DNA from: Branchiostoma floridae | Taxonomy: Eukaryota; Chordata; Leptocardii; Amphioxiformes; Branchiostomatidae | Assembly: GCF_000003815.2 (NCBI RefSeq) | Contig: NC_049981.1 | Location: forward strand, 1,039,328-1,103,327 | Direction of reading: 5' to 3' | Length of the DNA stretch: 64,000 nt | Part shown: piece by piece, positions 12,441-21,310 of the stretch | How positions within the stretch are numbered: position 1 is the first letter of the stretch | Layout: every line of letters begins with the position of its first letter | Made by a program: the position numbers and the translations under genes | Notes under the pieces: model-generated | What the model saw: only the letters and a program-made list of their open reading frames with translations | The model's database searches: none | What the model was told of the DNA's origin: nothing

Positions 12441-12530
12441 TTTTCAGGTCCGTTTTTTGGGGACAATGAATTGTTATCGACTGGTATGCGTCTAGAGTCA
12501 TTGCGTCACACAGAAACAAGTAATCAAGAC
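12441..12530 (+). promoter_or_regulatory. Gene B 5' UTR with acceptor-like site
   Basis: ttttttcag ending at 12447 is followed by gtccgttttttggggacaat. The same context occurs before the start codons of genes C (33739) and D (49794). It resembles the inner arm of the hAT-like MITE at 18377-18809 in reverse. Open reading frame upstream of the ATG is not kept in the same phase relative to this acceptor in gene D, which argues for UTR. Confidence 0.45.
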
Positions 12531-13125
12531 ATGGATAAAGAACACGAATCCGAAGTAGTTGCACCAAACACAACTTTGAACGACCAAACCGCCGGAGCTT
12601 GTAAAACATATAAACAGAATGCTGAAAAGGAGACCAGCCATTTTTACGTGTTTGACGACATAGAACCGTATTCTGTTACATACACGTATACGGACGAAAC
12701 AAACCGTAAAGCAACACCTTTAGGAGATTCAGGACCTCTTCAGAGTACAATAACTGATCCAAACGTGTCTGACGAACCTTTGGCTGAGTTGCAAAAAAGT
12801 ACGTTTGCCGAGAATCACCCTTTGGAGGACACTAGGGATGTCCGAGATGACAATGGCCTCCAGATTCCCCCAAACATACCTAAATGTAACGCCGGGGTAC
12901 ATCATCTTCATAATCCTCCTGACGGTCTTCGCGCAAATCCGATGTACGCTTCAAGCAGTCGCCAACAGGCAGGAGATAATAGGGCTTTTCGCGATGACAA
13001 TGGTCCTCGGATCCCCCCTAACACACCTAGAGGCAACGCTGGGGTACATCATCTTCGGAATCCTCAGGACGGTCTTCGTGCAAATCCGATGTATGTAACA
13101 AGCGGTCGTCAACAGGCAGAAAAAG
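12531..13125 (+). CDS. Gene B exon: cytoplasmic tail
   Basis: 595 bp, donor gtgaga, ends in phase 1; 198 residues. The start MDKEHESEVV is chosen because this Met is aligned in all three paralogs ([18 protein letters not shown]). Acidic and Tyr-rich ([20 protein letters not shown]). Two tandem units each run from RDDNG through [11 protein letters not shown] and GLRANPMY, giving two NPMY motifs. There is no hydrophobic segment. Confidence 0.82.
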
Positions 13126-14625
13126 GTGAGACTACGTTAAGTATGATTTATGATGGCCTGTGAAGTTTTTATTCGATATTTTCTGTTATCGTTTCCGTTT
13201 TGCGCTTTGTAATTGATGACATGTGGTGTCAGCACTGGCTAGATCTATGTTAATGCTATCTTTAATGCTGTTTTTATTGCTAATTTTTTCACAAGTCTTG
13301 AGTTCCCTTTCTTCTCAAATGTAAATGTTTAGAAATAATAACTTGACTGAAAGCTCTGTTATTAGGCTCATTTCTTTAGTGTTTGGGAGAGACATGTAAA
13401 ATATCTTATTGTCTATTCAGTCTAACTAACGCATCAGTAACACCTATAACAATCAAACCATCTGGTTTACACACTTTTATTTTATGATACAGATACAGGT
13501 GTATAACTTTTACTTTTTGTGCTTTAAAAAAAAAAAATCTATTTATAACATAATAAGAATAATGCGGCAATGGTGTTACCTGTACGTTTGCCAAGGCATA
13601 GACAATGAGCAAGATCTACTATATGATCCTTTCTTTTTCGTCTCTGACCACTGTTCCTGTTCTCTTACTGATTTGAATCTACAGACTCCTGGTCTATGAA
13701 GCGGTGTTTCTGCATTATTGCCACTGTTGGTCTGGTAGGAATTCTCGCCGGGCTGTTCTATCATGCACAGCAGTACGGCATGCAAATGGTAAGACGTACG
13801 ATCTTGAATGATTAACAATCATGCAGTCATGTTATTTCAGCACAACTTAAGTCCATTTGGATGATTTCAACTGTAGTCTGAAGTTGTTGGATACAGAAAA
13901 TCTAGTATTTTGCATATGGGATGAATTAACTGGTATGAAGGAATATTCGAATTGTACACATTTTGTGGTTCGTGGCTAGTGAGAATTTTGAAGAACATAA
14001 GATGCATCCGCCTAACAGATGTGTCTGGTGTACATTTTAATAACAGTCTACACGCTCTATTTTGTACTATCTGCAGTTTTCTCATATTCGAATCTGACAT
14101 ATTAGCTGACACTGTATGTAGTTAGGAACACCAGTCATGAACAGAGATGTGTAGGGTTGGGTTTTGTGTCGCTCAGTGAAATCAGGATCATTTATACTTC
14201 GAAATTGTCTGTCTTCCTTCAGCACAATCATACCAATGGCTCCGACAACCGGACTACGTTCAATGTTACAATACCACCGGTGACCATCATTAGCTCTGCT
14301 ACTAATGCACCTCGCTTCATTCTTCACGGCACCTATGGTAAGTGTGTATATTTGTCTTGATACTTACACATACTTAACTGGTACTAGTACATACGATGCT
14401 GTTTACATTAAACATGTACTTGAACACACACAGAAACATGAACCCATAAACACACGAACACCTCTAATATAATACGGTCTCCATTTATTGTTACAGTACC
14501 TGGTGAACTTTCCACCTCTGCCTGTGCCAACACCTCCACTCTACGCAGCACTGCTGGTAACTATATTTTCCTTGACATTTAGCAAACATTGCACACAAAC
14601 ACAGACACCTTGAAAGAGAGGGCTA

Positions 14626-14673
<48 letters not shown>

Positions 14674-14873
14674 CACATGTACCTCTAATACGGACTCCAT
14701 TTATTGTTACAGTACCTGATGAAGTTTCCAGCTTTGCCTGTGCCAACGCCTCCACTCTCCGCAGCACTGCTGGTAACTATATTTTCCTTGACATTTAGCA
14801 AACATTAGACACAAATACAGACACATTGGAAGAGAGTGACACACATACACACACACACATACGTACGCGCGCG

Positions 14874-14922
<49 letters not shown>

Positions 14923-17900
14923 ACAAGCACCTCTAATACGGACTTCATTTATTGTTACAGTACCTGGTGAAGTTTCCAGCTCTGCCTGTGCCAACGCCTC
15001 CACTCTCCGCAGCAATGATGGTAACTATATTTTCCTTGACATTTAGCAAACACTGCACACAAATACATACACATTGAAAGAGAGGGACACACAAACATAT
15101 TCACACGCACGCACATACACACATGCACCTCTAATACGGACTCCATTTCTTGTTACAGTACCTGATGAAGTTTCCAGCTCTGCCTGTGCCAACGCCTCCA
15201 CTCTCCGCAGCACTGCTGGTAACTATATTTTCCTTGACATTTAGCAAACACTGCACACAAACACAGACACCTTGAAAGAGAGGGCCACAAATACACACGC
15301 ACACACACACACACACATACACACACACATATACACACACACACATGCACCTCTAATATGGGCTCCATATATTTGTCACCGTACCTGGTGAAGTTTCCAG
15401 CTTTGCCTGTGCCAATGCCTCCACTCGCCTCAGCATTGATGTGTAACTATATTTTCCTTGACATTTAGCAAACATTACACACAAACACAGACACATTGAA
15501 AGAGAGGGACACACAAACATATTCACACGCACACACACACATGCACCTCTAATATGGGCTCCATTTATTGTTACAGTACCTGGTGAAGTTCCAGCTCTGC
15601 CTGTGCCAACGCCTCCACTCTCCGCAGCAATGATGGTAACTATATTTTCCTTGACATTTAGCAAACACTGCACACAAATACATACACATTGAAAGAGAGG
15701 GACACACAAACATATTCACACGCACGCACATACACACATGCACCTCTAATACGGACTCCATTTCTTGTTACAGTACCTGATGAAGTTTCCAGCTCTGCCA
15801 GTGCCAACACCTCCACTCTCCGCAGCACTGCTGGTAACTATATTTTCCTTGACATTTTTAAAACATTGCACACAAACACAGACACCTTGAAAGAGAGGGA
15901 CACAAACACACACACACACACACAAGCACCTCTGATATGGACTCCATTTATTGTTACAGTACCTGATGAAGTTTCCAGCTTTGCCAGTGCCAACACCTCC
16001 ACTCTCCGCAGCACTGCTGGTAACTATATTTCATTGGCATTTAGCAAACATTGCACACAAACACAGACACCTTGAAAGAGAGGGACACAAACACACACAC
16101 ACACACACACACACATGCACCTCTGATATGGACTCCATTTATTGTTACAGTACCTGATGAAGTTTCCAGCTCTGCCAGTGCCAACACCTCCACTCTCCGC
16201 AGCAATGATGGTAACTATATTTCATTGGCATTTAGCAAACATTACACACAAACACAGACACATTGAAAGAGATACAAACACACGGCCCAAGGCACACGTG
16301 AAACTTTGATATGGGCTGTATTTAAAGTTGATAAAACTGGAAAGCTCTGCTAGTGAAATACATTATTTGCACAAGCTCAGAACCACACAGAAACAAACAA
16401 AACATGCATAGATTGCAAATATATATTCACACAGAATCACAGCCACGCACACACACCTTTGATATGAACTACATTTGTAGTTACAGAACCTGCCGTTGTT
16501 ACCAGCTCTGCTAGCACCGACACATCCACTCTCTACAGCAATGCTGGTAAATATTTTGTCCTAATGTTATTCCATTATCTAATTGTGACATGGAAGCTAC
16601 AGTGGCACATTTTGTAAATCACACTTAGGCCACAGCAAGTAAATTTTATGGATGACATCCTCTGCAGACTGCAAAACTAATGAGATAGGGCGAAAAAAAC
16701 AAGATGGGTAAAAAAAAAACAAGATGGGTAAATTTTCAAAATAGACACCATAAACGTCGTAACAAGAGTTTAAGTGACAAAACATGGTAGCACTGACAAC
16801 AAATCATTCATTCCTGTATGCAAGAAGTGAACTAGTGTTGTTAAAGTGACACTTTTGTAGTAGACTGGTATTACCAAGTTGCCAACTACACTCATGACTT
16901 CGATAGTGGTGGCACTTTTACAGCTATTCAGCTGGTTTCACTTCTATAACTACAGTAATGGCTACCTCGCTAGTGTGACTTCTACAAGTACAATCATTAG
17001 GCTAAAACACAACATACTAGTATTGTCCCATTTTGGTACTTTCTTGTCATGTTGACCATATCCAAGGAAGAAAAAAATCTTGTTTTTTTATGAAATCAGG
17101 CGAAAATTAATGAGCGCGCGGATGTCATCCATAAAATTTGCTTGCTGTAGCCTTATGACTTCGGTAATTATGCTAAAGTTTATTAAACTATTCTAGTATT
17201 TGATTATTATAGTCATGCGTATATTGTCAAATATCTAAGTTTCGCATATCGATAAAGTACCAATGAAGTGGTATTTAAAGTTACACGAGATATACTTCAA
17301 CGAGTGAACCAGAAACCTATTTTAAGATATTAGATCAGGTATACAAACAAGCAATACGCCACAAGATGGACTTAACAGAACTGTCACCAATATCTTGACT
17401 TCGTTTGCAATAACAACCATAATCACTACATTAATGGAATGCAACTTGGCTTAAAACCGGTTCCACGTGAGTATTGAAAAGATACTGTTTTGTTCATAGA
17501 TCTTGATGAGTGTTCCACGAATCCGTGCCATCATGGAAGCTGTGTGAACAAAGACGGCGGATACAAGTGTACCTGCTCACCTGGATGGACTGGACAGAAC
17601 TGTCAGCAAGGTTATGACTTTACTATTTTGCAATATCGTACACATATCTTGGGATGTGAAATGACTCCAATTGATTTTAAACGCACTTACAAGCCATTCC
17701 GTTGTCGTTTTTCACAGACATAAATGAGTGTATCAGGAACCGCTGTGAACATGGACGCTGTGTAAACAAAGTTTGCGGATACAAGTGTACCTGCTCACGT
17801 GAATGGACTGGACAGAACTGTCAACAAGGTGATGNNNNNNNNNNNNNNNNNNNNNNNNNNNNNNNNNNNNNNNNNNNNNNNNNNNNNNNNNNNNNNNNNN

Positions 17901-20900
17901 NNNNNNNNNNNNNNNNNNNNNNNNNNNNNNNNNNNNNNNNNNNNNNNNNNNNNNNNNNNNNNNNNNNNNNNNNNNNNNNNNNNNNNNNNNNNNNNNNNNN
18001 NNNNNNNNNNNNNNNNNNNNNNNNNNNNNNNNNNNNNNNNNNNNNNNNNNNNNNNNNNNNNNNNNNNNNNNNNNNNNNNNNNNNNNNNNNNNNNNNNNNN
18101 NNNNNNNNNNNNNNNNNNNNNNNNNNNNNNNNNNNNNNNNNNNNNNNNNNNNNNNNNNNNNNNNNNNNNNNNNNNNNNNNNNNNNNNNNNNNNNNNNNNN
18201 NNNNNNNNNNNNNNNNNNNNNNNNNNNNNNNNNNNNNNNNNNNNNNNNNNNNNNNNNNNNNNNNNNNNNNNNNNNNNNNNNNNNNNNNNNNNNNNNNNNN
18301 NNNNNNNNNNAAACTGGGTGACACAAGGCTTTATAAGTGTGAATTAGCGTAGCTGAAAAATGTCTATATGTGCGTTTAGGCTGGTATCGGGGTACAGCGT
18401 ACCGGTACAAAACCGGTTTTTCTTATTGGACCGGTCCAGAAAAACCGGACCTGAAAAAATTAGGTGGACCGGATGTTGGACCGATTAGAAAATTAACATA
18501 TTATTTTATCAGGCATTCACACGTTTTGGCTCTTGCAGTTGGAAGAAAATGACAAGAGTGAAGTAGAGTAGAGTTTATAGTAATTTCTACCAAGGTTTAC
18601 AGTCAATCGTACAGGTGCAGTTAGCGTTGTAGGATTTTAAAACGCCATTGTAAGTCTAATACTCCGCCAAACAGATTTCTTTGTAGTGAAATGGACAATT
18701 GGTATGAGTCATACCGAATCAGGTCCAGGTTCAGGTCCGGACCTGGACCTGATCCTTTGGACCTGAACCGGACCTGGACCTGAATTTTCTGTACCGGTAC
18801 CCAGCCCTATGTGCGTTGTAAAACGTTTTTTTTTTCGTTCACATAGACATAAATGAGTGTACCACTGAAGGGAACCCATGTCATCATGGGGTTTGTGGGA
18901 ACAAAGATGGCGGATACATGTGCACCTGTAACAGTGGATGGACTGGGAAGAACTGTCAGCAAGGTGAGTGTATACTATCATTTCATTTCACCCATGTGCA
19001 TTGAGTCTTGTTTCTAGCCTATGTGCTGTGGCTGCGATGAATGGATAATACATCTGGTGACAAGAATATTTCTATCATCATACAGACGTGAATGGGTGTA
19101 AATTTTCGGAAACGAACGAACTTTTAAGCCGTTCGGGCGTTATACGACATGAAAGTTGTCGCAAGCCTCAAAAGACCAGCATCCCCCCGTCTGAATAGGG
19201 TTGTTAATTGTTGAAAGATTGACAGCCTGTATTAGACCATTTTTCTGATGGTTTCATTCTTATTTGAAGGCCAAATATCAAGGAATACAGGATTGATGGA
19301 TTTCCATGATATTTATTTAGTATGCAGGTATCTGTGGCAGAGATGTATATAATGAAGTGCAAAATTGAAATTAATTTGTATACATAATGAGGAAAAGCTA
19401 TATTTACAGTGTTTTCCATTAGACGACTTAAAGGCACTTAACATGTAGTTTGTGGAAATGTTTACTGACTTACTGAGTACTACATAAAACCACGTGTATA
19501 TAGAAACCCGTGTCAAACACCATTATCTAATGCCGAAGTTTTTCTTTTCTTGTTTACAGCCAATCCATATCTCTCTGGATGGACTGAACATAACAGCCAC
19601 TACTACAAGCTCATGAAGAAAAGGGTCAGCTGGAATAAAGCAGACACAATGTGCAAACGCTCGGGAGCAAACCTCGCTTCCATTCTGACGTCACAGGAAG
19701 CCAAGTTCATGGAAGACTTCATCTCTACAGGTACACACATCTCCAAGCAGAGGTTTTGTTTCGATAGGCTTGTAGAGGTCGCACGGGTTAGAGTCTCTTG
19801 CTTGGAGAATTAATCATAGAATATACATCGGTCATAAAATCTAATATGTATTTTTTTGTCATATCTCATATGTGTACATCCGCTCAGTAACACCTATCTC
19901 ATCACAAACACGTACATACACATACAAGCCCCCACGTGTGTGCATGTGTGTGTGCTTATACCTGCAGACATATACATTATGCGCTCATACGTCAAACGCA
20001 TGAACACGCACATGTATGCAGAAACGCACAGACATATACAGATACACAGCAAGAGCACAAAATACGCATACAGTACATTAAATGCTTTCTTTTTTCCTTT
20101 TTATACTGTAGCTCTGAAAGAAAACTATGTCTGGATTGGGTTGAAACGTAACGGTTTTGGTTTCAAATGGACGGACGGGTCACCATATTCCTTCAAGAAA
20201 TGGGCTCCGGGACAACCGGGAATCGGATTCCTAACGGAAAAGTGTGTGGCAATGCACACCAAGGTTTGTGTTTAGCTGCTTGAACTTTTGTCAATCTGAT
20301 ATTAGGTGTAACGCTATTTCACCTTTATTCGCAGGGTAACCTATATCCCTTCTACCTAAAAACAGGATATTCAGAATTATCACGTAGATGGACGATGGTT
20401 TCAAATTGCTTTTTTTTTTCAATGTAATGCAGTTTGAGACTTGCTGTCCCGAAATACACTGGCGTTAGATAACACGGATAAAGGTTAACTTGCGAATAAA
20501 GGTAAACTAGCGTTAAGTAGAATCACAGCTTCTAACAGTCAAAATTGCATTAATTGACTGCTAATAAATGCTGCTTCAAAAGAGAAGCAGAATGGGCCGA
20601 AATACCGTCAGAATGACTACAGTTTGGCTCTATAAGGAAAACGGTAATGCTGAATTCACAACAATGTAAACTGGGTTTGTTCACTAAAAAAATGAGGTAG
20701 TAGCACATCCTACTATAATCTTAATTGTAGTTCGAAACACAAAGACAATAAACGTAAATAACCTTTCACTTTACCAAGCATATTTTGCAGCCAAAATGAC
20801 ATAATAAGAACCACATTTTTTTTTACAAAACTTTCATTGAATGGGACCCCTACAAACACACATAGTGACACCAGCAACAGGAGACAATTTGTATTTTTGG

Positions 20901-21310
20901 TTGGACCATATGTAAATCGCGAAAATTTTCAGATATTGATTATTTTCTTTACAGATAAGTTTTATTTTCAGCAAATACAATTTGATGATGAATTAGTACT
21001 GTAACAACAATGCAGACTAGAATAGAATTTAAAAAAAAAACTAGAATAGAGTATGAAAGAAGAGAATTCGAAATCAGGAATCAGGAACTAAATTAAGTAG
21101 TTTTATAAGAAACTAAACTAGACATAAAATATACTATAGATATTAGCAATCACATTAAAGTGACAACAACACTCATGTTCTTTTGATTGATGTTCACTTT
21201 TTCAACAGTTGAATAAAAGTTGGCTTGTGAAAAGGAAAAGAGGAGAGTGGAACGATGGACCATGCTGGGATCAGTATCCTTTTGTTTGCAAACGTCCTAA
21301 GAAGAACTGA
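12531..21310 (+). CDS. Gene B: type II EGF / C-type lectin receptor
   Basis: Exons: 12531-13125 (cytoplasmic), 13685-13788 (transmembrane), 14223-14337 (stalk), eight intact 60-bp mini-exons between 14497 and 16546, EGF 17500-17610, 17718-17828 and 18847-18963, and CTLD 19560-19730, 20112-20263 and 21209-21310 (TGA). With these exons the frame closes exactly: 2058 nt, 685 residues. The 476-base gap 17835-18310 may hide another EGF. There is no signal peptide; basic residues before the membrane segment and N-glycosylation sites after it indicate an N-in, C-out protein. Two NPMY motifs in the tail fit PTB-domain adaptor binding and endocytosis. The CTLD lacks the N-terminal disulphide and has QPG for EPN/QPD. 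Mini-exon copies at 15382 and 15577 and an EGF relic at 19086 are broken. Confidence 0.82.
13685..13788 (+). CDS. Gene B exon: transmembrane segment
   Basis: 104 bp, acceptor ctacag, donor gtaaga, phase 1-0. MKR precedes the hydrophobic stretch CFCIIATVGLVGILAGLFY. The segment is five residues shorter than in genes C and D. The positive charge on the N side supports type II orientation. Confidence 0.85.
14223..14337 (+). CDS. Gene B exon: glycosylated stalk
   Basis: 115 bp, acceptor ttcag, donor gtaagt, phase 0-1. Reads HNHTNGSDNRTTFNVT and continues to RFILHGTYG. Four N-glycosylation sequons (NHT, NGS, NRT, NVT) show that this side is lumenal or extracellular. Confidence 0.82.
14497..14556 (+). 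CDS. Gene B mini-exon 1
   Basis: 60 bp, phase 1-1. VPGELSTSACANTSTLRSTAG: Ser/Thr-rich stalk segment with one sequon (NTS) and one cysteine. Confidence 0.75.
14713..14772 (+). CDS. Gene B mini-exon 2
   Basis: 60 bp, phase 1-1, acceptor ttacag, donor gtaact. VPDEVSSFACANAS then TLRSTAG; sequon NAS, one cysteine. Confidence 0.75.
14961..15020 (+). CDS. Gene B mini-exon 3
   Basis: 60 bp, phase 1-1, intact splice sites. VPGEVSSSACANAS then TLRSNDG. Confidence 0.75.
15159..15218 (+). CDS. Gene B mini-exon 4
   Basis: 60 bp, phase 1-1, intact splice sites. VPDEVSSSACANAS then TLRSTAG. Confidence 0.75.
15382..15441 (+). pseudogene. Gene B mini-exon 5, splice sites lost
   Basis: The acceptor ttgttacag of its sisters reads ttgtcaccg (no AG). 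The donor region gatg|gtaact reads gatgtgtaact, with an extra T. The exon body is otherwise recognisable. It should be skipped, which keeps frame. Confidence 0.75.
15577..15635 (+). pseudogene. Gene B mini-exon 6, 1-nt deletion
   Basis: Splice sites are intact but the body is 59 bp: gaagtttccagc of its sisters is gaagttccagc. Inclusion would shift the downstream frame, so it is either skipped or marks an assembly error. Confidence 0.7.
15774..15833 (+). CDS. Gene B mini-exon 7
   Basis: 60 bp, phase 1-1. VPDEVSSSASANTS then TLRSTAG; the cysteine of units 1-4 is Ser here. Confidence 0.75.
15960..16019 (+). CDS. Gene B mini-exon 8
   Basis: 60 bp, phase 1-1, intact splice sites. VPDEVSSFASANTS then TLRSTAG. 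Confidence 0.75.
16151..16210 (+). CDS. Gene B mini-exon 9
   Basis: 60 bp, phase 1-1, intact splice sites. VPDEVSSSASANTS then TLRSNDG. Confidence 0.75.
16487..16546 (+). CDS. Gene B mini-exon 10, divergent type
   Basis: 60 bp, acceptor ttacag, donor gtaaat, phase 1-1. EPAVVTSSASTDTS then TLYSNAG. This second subtype corresponds to gene C 36476-36535 and the gene D relic at 52570. Confidence 0.75.
16628..17152. mobile_element. MITE with TTA target duplication
   Basis: Inverted ends GGC(C/T)ACAGCAAG(T/C)AAATTTTATGGATGACATCC at 16628-16660 and 17120-17152, flanked by TTA on both sides (16625-16627, 17153-17155). No transposase ORF. A related piece lies inside the LINE at 30388-30765. Confidence 0.75.
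17500..17610 (+). CDS. Gene B EGF-like exon 1
   Basis: 111 bp, acceptor ttcatag, donor gttatg, phase 1-1. Begins DLDECSTNPCHHGSC, ends GWTGQNCQQ. Six cysteines, calcium-binding signature intact. Confidence 0.88.
17718..17828 (+). CDS. Gene B EGF-like exon 2, odd cysteine
   Basis: 111 bp, acceptor ttcacag, donor gtgatg, phase 1-1. Begins DINECIRNRCEHGRC. The Cys3-Cys4 loop reads CVNKVCGYKC where sisters have [10 protein letters not shown], adding a seventh cysteine and removing Asp; SREWTG replaces SPGWTG. Splice sites remain good. Confidence 0.82.
17835..18310. other. Assembly gap
   Basis: 476 N. It lies in the intron after EGF exon 2 of gene B; an extra EGF exon could be hidden here. Confidence 0.99.
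18377..18809. mobile_element. hAT-like MITE, 8-bp target duplication
   Basis: Ends taggctggtatcggggtac and gtaccggtacccagcccta are inverted copies, flanked by the 8-bp direct repeat TGTGCGTT (18369-18376, 18810-18817). The 8-bp target duplication is typical of hAT elements. The interior is rich in ggacctgaacc and accggtcc palindromes and has no transposase. Confidence 0.8.
18847..18963 (+). CDS. Gene B EGF-like exon 3 (TTEGN type)
   Basis: 117 bp, acceptor acatag, donor gtgagt, phase 1-1. Begins [17 protein letters not shown], ends GWTGKNCQQ. Two residues longer than other modules between Cys1 and Cys2. Gene C (39607) and gene D (56082, 60535) have the same type. Confidence 0.88.
19086..19115 (+). 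pseudogene. Gene B EGF exon relic
   Basis: catacag is followed by acgtgaatgggtgtaaa, the start of a VNEC-type EGF exon, then loses homology. It occupies the position of intact modules after the TTEGN exon in gene D. Confidence 0.6.
19560..19730 (+). CDS. Gene B CTLD exon 1
   Basis: 171 bp, acceptor tttacag, donor gtacac, phase 1-1. Starts ANPYLSGWTEHNSHYYKL and includes TMCKRSGANLASI. Both N-terminal cysteines found in genes C and D are Tyr here. Confidence 0.88.
20112..20263 (+). CDS. Gene B CTLD exon 2
   Basis: 152 bp, acceptor actgtag, donor gtttgt, phase 1-0. Contains YVWIGLKRN, WTDGS, WAPGQPG and TEKCVAM. Confidence 0.88.
21209..21310 (+). CDS. Gene B CTLD exon 3 and stop
   Basis: 102 bp, acceptor tcaacag, phase 0. 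Contains [20 protein letters not shown] followed by Lys-Asn and TGA. Shares WND and both core cysteines with genes A and C. Confidence 0.88.
   Translation: MNKSWLVKRKRGEWNDGPCWDQYPFVCKRPKKN

Larger units (their letters stand above)
5190..12530. other. Intergenic A-B
   Basis: No gene supported. 5560-8700 is paralogous to about 21700-24100 and 42500-45000, seen for example in the shared stretch around caaaggcctttgttgca at 5647, 21785 and 42947. 8700-10440 is paralogous to 24150-25890. 10900-11150 is paralogous to 27830-27990 and 48000-48160, ahead of the next gene. 11550-12530 resembles 32200-33831 and 48560-49885 and should hold promoter and 5' UTR. No TATA box or start site could be assigned. 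Confidence 0.6.
14440..16550 (+). repeat. Tandem array of about 200-bp mini-exon units
   Basis: Ten units spaced 186-248 bp apart (last one 336). Each has a 60-bp exon, a donor gtaactatat..., a CA microsatellite of variable length and the acceptor context ccatttattgttacag. The stretch following unit 3 (15011-15190) repeats almost perfectly after unit 6 (15626-15805), an offset of 615 bp, so a three-unit block was duplicated recently. Confidence 0.88.

Noticed and set aside
12399-12530. Start of gene B at the upstream Met codon of the long ORF
   Set aside because: The upstream residues are not in register with the acceptor-like site in gene D, whereas the Met at 12531 aligns in all three paralogs.
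14579-15761. Minus-strand ORFs rich in Cys and Val across the CA tracts
   Set aside because: They are translations of CA/TG microsatellites and of mini-exons in antisense; the plus-strand exons have splice sites and the ORFs do not continue between units.
14440-16550. Regularly spaced repeats resembling a CRISPR array
   Set aside because: The repeated unit is a spliced exon with splice signals, spacers are microsatellites and variable in length, and the genome is eukaryotic.
17702-18410. Long ORFs on both strands through 17835-18310
   Set aside because: They read through a run of N.
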